Below, piece after piece: positions 60,245 through 64,000 of a DNA stretch of 64,000 nucleotides. This DNA comes from Selaginella tamariscina. Its lineage: Eukaryota; Streptophyta; Lycopodiopsida; Selaginellales; Selaginellaceae. The notes beneath the pieces were generated by a model. The model was not told where the DNA came from and did no database searches. It worked only from the letters and a program-made list of their open reading frames with translations. The DNA lies in the NCBI GenBank assembly GCA_003024785.1, contig PUQB01000254.1, positions 1 to 64,000 of the forward strand, in the 5' to 3' direction. The translations under genes and the position numbers were made by a program. Position 1 is the first letter of the stretch. Each line of letters begins with the position of its first letter.

Positions 60245-62409
60245 GTAGACCAGTGTACCATTATTATTCTTTATATAAAACTATTTTTGAAATATACTCA
60301 AAATTAAAATAAAAAAAATAAAACAAGAAAACAAGCTGAAGCAGTTTTAAATACAACAAACGAACCAAACCTTCGTCTTGTTAGTCCAGTAATATAATTG
60401 TTTTGTACTGTTTTAATATTTTCCAAACTGAACTACAACGATTGGAATATCTTGTGTTCATGTTGGCATGTGTAAAGAAATTTAAGGTTAAATAAATTAT
60501 TTATATATACGGAATGGGTAAAAAGTTTATACTTTAAATAATTAAACATTTGATGTATGCACATGCCAATTAACGTATGAAACTTTAAACAGTGCATGTG
60601 CTACTTTTGTGCTTACAAATTTCAACTATGCATTTAAATATTACGCTCCTATCAACTACAATTCTTAAGATAACGGTTGCATTACCTTCATTATTTTACA
60701 TATAATAGAATATTAATGTGCACTTTTAAACTAAAATGAGAATACCTTAATTTATAACCTTAGTGAACCTAGAAATTTGTAAGTTCTTAGAGGTTAATTA
60801 TTATTAGTTATGAGGAGATGAATTAATTTCTGTTAATACCTCCCATACACATTTATCAACATGCTGTTTACATGTTTTAACTAACTTTTAAAACAAGTGT
60901 ACAAGTTATAAAAGAAATATTTTTCTTCCCTAGCAATATATATTCCTTCCTTTTGTTTCTTTTATCCATTATCTATCCTTTTTAGTTACCAAAGATATAA
61001 ATTATTAAGGAATAAGTTATTAGAAAGATTATTGTATATATAGTTTTAACTTTAATAATTAGTAATAATTATTTTAAATATTTAATTAATATTTATTAAA
61101 AATCAATTAATTTTTATTACCATTAAATGTTTATTATTAATCTTTTCAGATTTATTTAGTTCTCATTAATCATGTTTAATTAGTATTTTTAATAATTAAT
61201 AAATTATATTTATTTTTTCATTTTCTTTTCAATCTATTTTGAAGGTGATTTAATTTTTAATATAGTTTATCTAAATAGCTTACATATATTTCAACTTTAA
61301 CTTTATTTAGAAAGTAGTAATTGTTAGATAATAATTTAAAACTTAGATTTTCATAAAAGGACATGGGCTAAATATTTTATTTTAATTTTAAATTTAATAT
61401 AAAAAGGATAGTGATAAAACAATTTATCAATAATCTTACATTCTATATTAAGATGAAGCAATATATACTAAGAATACTTAATTTTTATTTAAAAAATGTA
61501 ATCATAAAATTTATAATATAGTAATATATTTTATGTCGATTTAAAGGGGCAGCATTGATGTCTAAAATATCTATATTTCAATTGGTTGGTTTAAATTATT
61601 TCTTTCTTAAATTTTAATGTTAATCATTAAAAAATTAAAGCAACCTCGTCTCTAAGATGGTTTGAATTTATAAGTATGTATATGCATGTGCATATGTTAT
61701 TTTAAAATTAAGTTATTATTAATACATTCTAATATATATAATTATTATTCTTAAATAAAATTTAACCACATAAAACATATTATGTCATGCACATGTTTAT
61801 AGCAGTTGTAAATGACTTGTTTAAAAATTTATTTTTAAAAATATAATCCGTATACATATAAAAAGACATGTATATCCATACAAAATTTAAGCATATCTAA
61901 ATTAATTTTCACATGAATACATATTACATATGGTGTGTTAAATATATAATTATTCTAGTAATATTCTAGAAATATAGATATGGATGATTTAACTTTTATT
62001 CTAATATTAAATTTTATATAAGAAGAGATAATAGTAAAATAATTATAATATATAAGTAATATCTTTCCATTGGATAAAAATCTTAGATAAAATGTTTTTA
62101 AAATAATTTATATAGTACATATTAAGAATATGATGCACGTTGTAACTAAAATGTGCATGATACATGAAAATGGGAATACAAAATAAATTATTAATTAATA
62201 CTTAAGTTTTAATTATTAATTAATGATTTAATAAATATATAATTAAGCCTTAAATGTTAATTAATTAACAAATTAATCCTTCAATAAACTTACTTAGTAA
62301 AGACTATTCTTAAAATATCCTAAATATTCATATTATTTACATTGTAAAAATATTTTACAATAATTAAAAAATATTATCAAACATAACTACAAATAAAATC
62401 ATTTTCTTA
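60245..62409. other. Very AT-rich DNA, no gene recognised
   Basis: Roughly 80% A+T, with dense ATTAAT and TTTAAA runs. Apart from a short segment at 62,130-62,215 that is an inverted copy of 45,175-45,255 (GTTGTAACTAAAATG ... ATACATGAAAATGGGAATA), no repeat or coding region stands out. Confidence 0.6.
62130..62215 (-). repeat. Dispersed AT-rich segment Y
   Basis: Inverted copy of 45,175-45,255 over about 85 bp with roughly 85% identity. Probably a piece of the same AT-rich element family as repeat X. Confidence 0.65.
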
Positions 62410-62769
62410 TTAACCTGTTAATTTATTTGTAATTACTTTCTCCTTAATCATGTAGAAAAATCTTCTCATTTTGTTTAATTCATCACTCTCGAGATTAATC
62501 AAATCATTTTTGTCAATATTTTTATATTGTTGCCACCACCTAACACTCTCACTAATGCAGTTAGGAGTTGCCATCCTTATTAATATATAATTTGTGATAA
62601 GAACAGGAATGCATAAAGGTTTATTTAAAAAATAATGTTCCTTAATAATAATATTCTTTAATTTATAAAATTCAAAATCACAAGAAAGAAAAGCGTTAAG
62701 ATATGTTTTATACTGTGGATATTGCTCACAAAAGTTTTCAAAATTCTTTTTTCTAAGGCACATATCCAA
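62410..62769 (-). CDS. Hypothetical protein, 119 residues, not recognised
   Basis: An uninterrupted frame starts MDMCLRKKNFENFCEQYPQY and ends EKVITNKLTG. It is rich in Lys, Asn, Ile and Tyr, and has the look of a helical soluble protein (NIDKNDLINLESDELNKM), with no signal peptide or clear membrane span. At 119 codons in AT-rich DNA, where stops are frequent, it is longer than expected by chance. Its start lies about 30 bp before the left end of the Harbinger element. I know no family. It could be the terminal exon of an older gene, an orphan, or a foreign fragment. Confidence 0.4.
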   Translation of the reverse strand: MDMCLRKKNFENFCEQYPQYKTYLNAFLSCDFEFYKLKNIIIKEHYFLNKPLCIPVLITNYILIRMATPNCISESVRWWQQYKNIDKNDLINLESDELNKMRRFFYMIKEKVITNKLTG

Positions 62770-62794
62770 TTAGTTCACTAGCTTATTCATAGTA

Positions 62795-62830
62795 TTAGGG
62801 GGGGTCAATCTTGAGGTGGATTTGGTGAAA
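62795..62830 (+). repeat. Putative left end of the PIF/Harbinger element with TTA target site
   Basis: TTA at 62,795-62,797 is followed by GGGGGGGTCAATCTTGAGGT. PIF/Harbinger elements duplicate TTA or TAA and often begin with a G-run. The right end lies outside the window, so the call cannot be completed. Just inside, CCACCAAATTTGGTGG is a perfect palindrome. Confidence 0.5.
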
Positions 62831-64000
62831 TCAGCCATGGCCAAATGAGTTAAGTTTTTTATGTCAAATCCACCAAATTTGGTGGATTCCAAAATTTGCG
62901 CCTCTGGAGGTGCGTTTTTCCAAATCCACTAAAACGTATAAGTGAAATCCGTAGCAAACCGCTCTCAAATTTCTCTCAGATTTCTATTGCTACCACCCTA
63001 TGCAAACATCCCATATATCACGTAGAACTATGTCAAAAGCTTCTGCTAAATGTCACTTCCTTTTTAGCTTGAGACCACCATTGCCTTCACCTTCCTAGAG
63101 GATGAGGACAACAAGCTTGAAGATCTATGCGAGCTACATGATTAGGTGACAACTTCTAGATATGTGACCAACAAAACCTTGATTCCCAAGAGCCATGACT
63201 TCCTCCTTAATTACCTAATGTCGCAGCCTCCTCTCATGTTCAAGCAGCACCTTCGCACCACTTACGAAGGCTTTTGGGCGCTTGTTGCTCTCCTAGAGCC
63301 TCACCTAGTGTTCCACAGCAACAGTCAATGCCCACAGGCTGCTATCGTGTACTAGGCAGCTGTCTGCTTGATGCGATTTGGCAGCTACGGCAACGGTGCT
63401 GCCTTTGCTCAATGCGAAAGGAGTGGGTTAGTTGGCCGGACACTGCTTGTAGAGAGGAAATTTTTGCGGTGCTCCAGACGAAAGGTTTCCCCAAGTGTCT
63501 TGGGTTTGTGGACGACACCTCGCTGCCACTTCACCAGAAACCCAGACAGAATGGGCAAGCCTACTTTGATAGGAAGCATAGGTACTCACTTAAGCTGCAG
63601 GTGGTCTACGATAGCAATCGCCATGTCACAAGGTTCCACTTCAGTTGGCCGGGTTTAGCACACAATGCCACAGTCTACAAAGACTGCGACCTGTACAAGA
63701 GGCCAAATAGGTACTTCCTCCCCGGGGAGTATATCCTTGTAGACTCTGCCTACGGCCAGTCTAGCACGATTGTACTGTGCTACCGCTCTCCCGTTGCCCT
63801 CCTTCTAAAGAATGTAGAATTTAATTATTGCTTGGCTCAATCTTGTGTCAAGAATGAGCATGCATCGGTGTGCTAAAAGGCAGGTGGAGCTCCCTCCGTG
63901 AGCTCAAGCTATGTTGAACTCGGGCTTCAACTTGCTGAGGATCCAAAGCTGGGTGACTGCTTGCATCATCTTGCACAACATGCTGGCTCAGCTGGGAGAC
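62798..64000 (+). mobile_element. PIF/Harbinger DNA transposon, open at window end
   Basis: A change from about 75% to about 50% A+T occurs soon after 62,798 and continues to the window end, together with a transposase gene. The sharp composition change and good coding preservation suggest fairly recent arrival, possibly from a source with different base composition. Confidence 0.75.
63066..64000 (+). pseudogene. PIF/Harbinger transposase (DDE_Tnp_4 / HARBI1-like nuclease), frameshifted and partial
   Basis: The N-terminal part reads FKQHLRTTYEGFWALVALLE near 63,240-63,300. The catalytic part, in another frame from about 63,370, has EWVSWPDTACREEIFAVLQT, KCLGFVDDTSLPLHQKPRQN (first Asp), WPGLAHNATVYKDCDLYKRP, GEYILVDSAYGQSS (second Asp) and CVKNEHAS (Glu). 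After this, a one-base shift precedes GVLKGRW and a last part WVTACIILHNMLAQLGD. The DNA thus encodes the whole DDE core expected for HARBI1-like nucleases but with three or four frame changes plus a stop after IVY near 63,355. A typical transposase is 350-450 residues, so the C-terminal end falls at or just beyond the window end. The second gene of such elements (Myb-like) is not seen. Confidence 0.85.

Overview
The window looks like nuclear DNA of a land plant. The genes have many short GT-AG introns, one gene is an ABCG half-transporter closest to the plant ABCG11/12/15 (cutin/wax exporter) group, and most of the rest is AT-rich DNA filled with plant-type Ty3/gypsy elements. A bryophyte or lycophyte is my best guess, because the second gene family here (VWA plus Cache, one membrane span) is not one I know from flowering plants. 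This is inference. I see no bacterial-style operon, CRISPR array, rRNA or tRNA gene.

Layout. 1-5.2 kb: AT-rich DNA, a dispersed repeat and a decayed minus-strand coding stretch I cannot name. 5.2-6.6 kb: first copy of a 1.4-1.5 kb repeat. 6.6-17.9 kb: an old Ty3/gypsy element on the minus strand, split by a younger sibling (7,785-16,856, plus strand) with 545/537-bp LTRs and a matching 5-bp target duplication. 17.9-18.9 kb: a decayed coiled-coil reading frame abutting the old LTR. 18.9-25.8 kb: degenerate tandem repeats and a 2.4-kb fold-back structure with arms of about 590 bp. 25.8-29.5 kb and 33.7-38.6 kb: an old and a younger copy of a compact Ty3/gypsy family with very short LTRs.

Host genes. 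Between and beyond these elements lies a local cluster of six complete or partial copies of one gene encoding a signal peptide, VWA_N/VWA, Cache, one transmembrane helix and a basic tail, similar in plan to animal alpha2delta/CACHD1 proteins. The copies are at 30.0-32.5 (full length), 42.0 (one-exon relic), 45.9-47.0, 55.0-56.4, 57.2-57.8 and 57.85-60.2 kb (full length). An ABCG half-transporter gene (38.9-41.7 kb, 11 exons) sits inside the cluster. All carry frame problems, mostly one-base indels, although splice sites and key motifs are preserved. Either the cluster is decaying or the assembly carries uncorrected indel errors. The two LTRs of the youngest element also differ by about as many indels as substitutions, which favours the second explanation at least in part.

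Right end. 47.0-53.9 kb holds another Ty3/gypsy fossil (minus) with the second 1.5-kb repeat copy inside it, followed by a fragment of a third Ty3 lineage. 60.2-62.4 kb is very AT-rich. The window ends inside a GC-richer PIF/Harbinger DNA transposon starting near 62,798. Identities quoted are estimates by eye.
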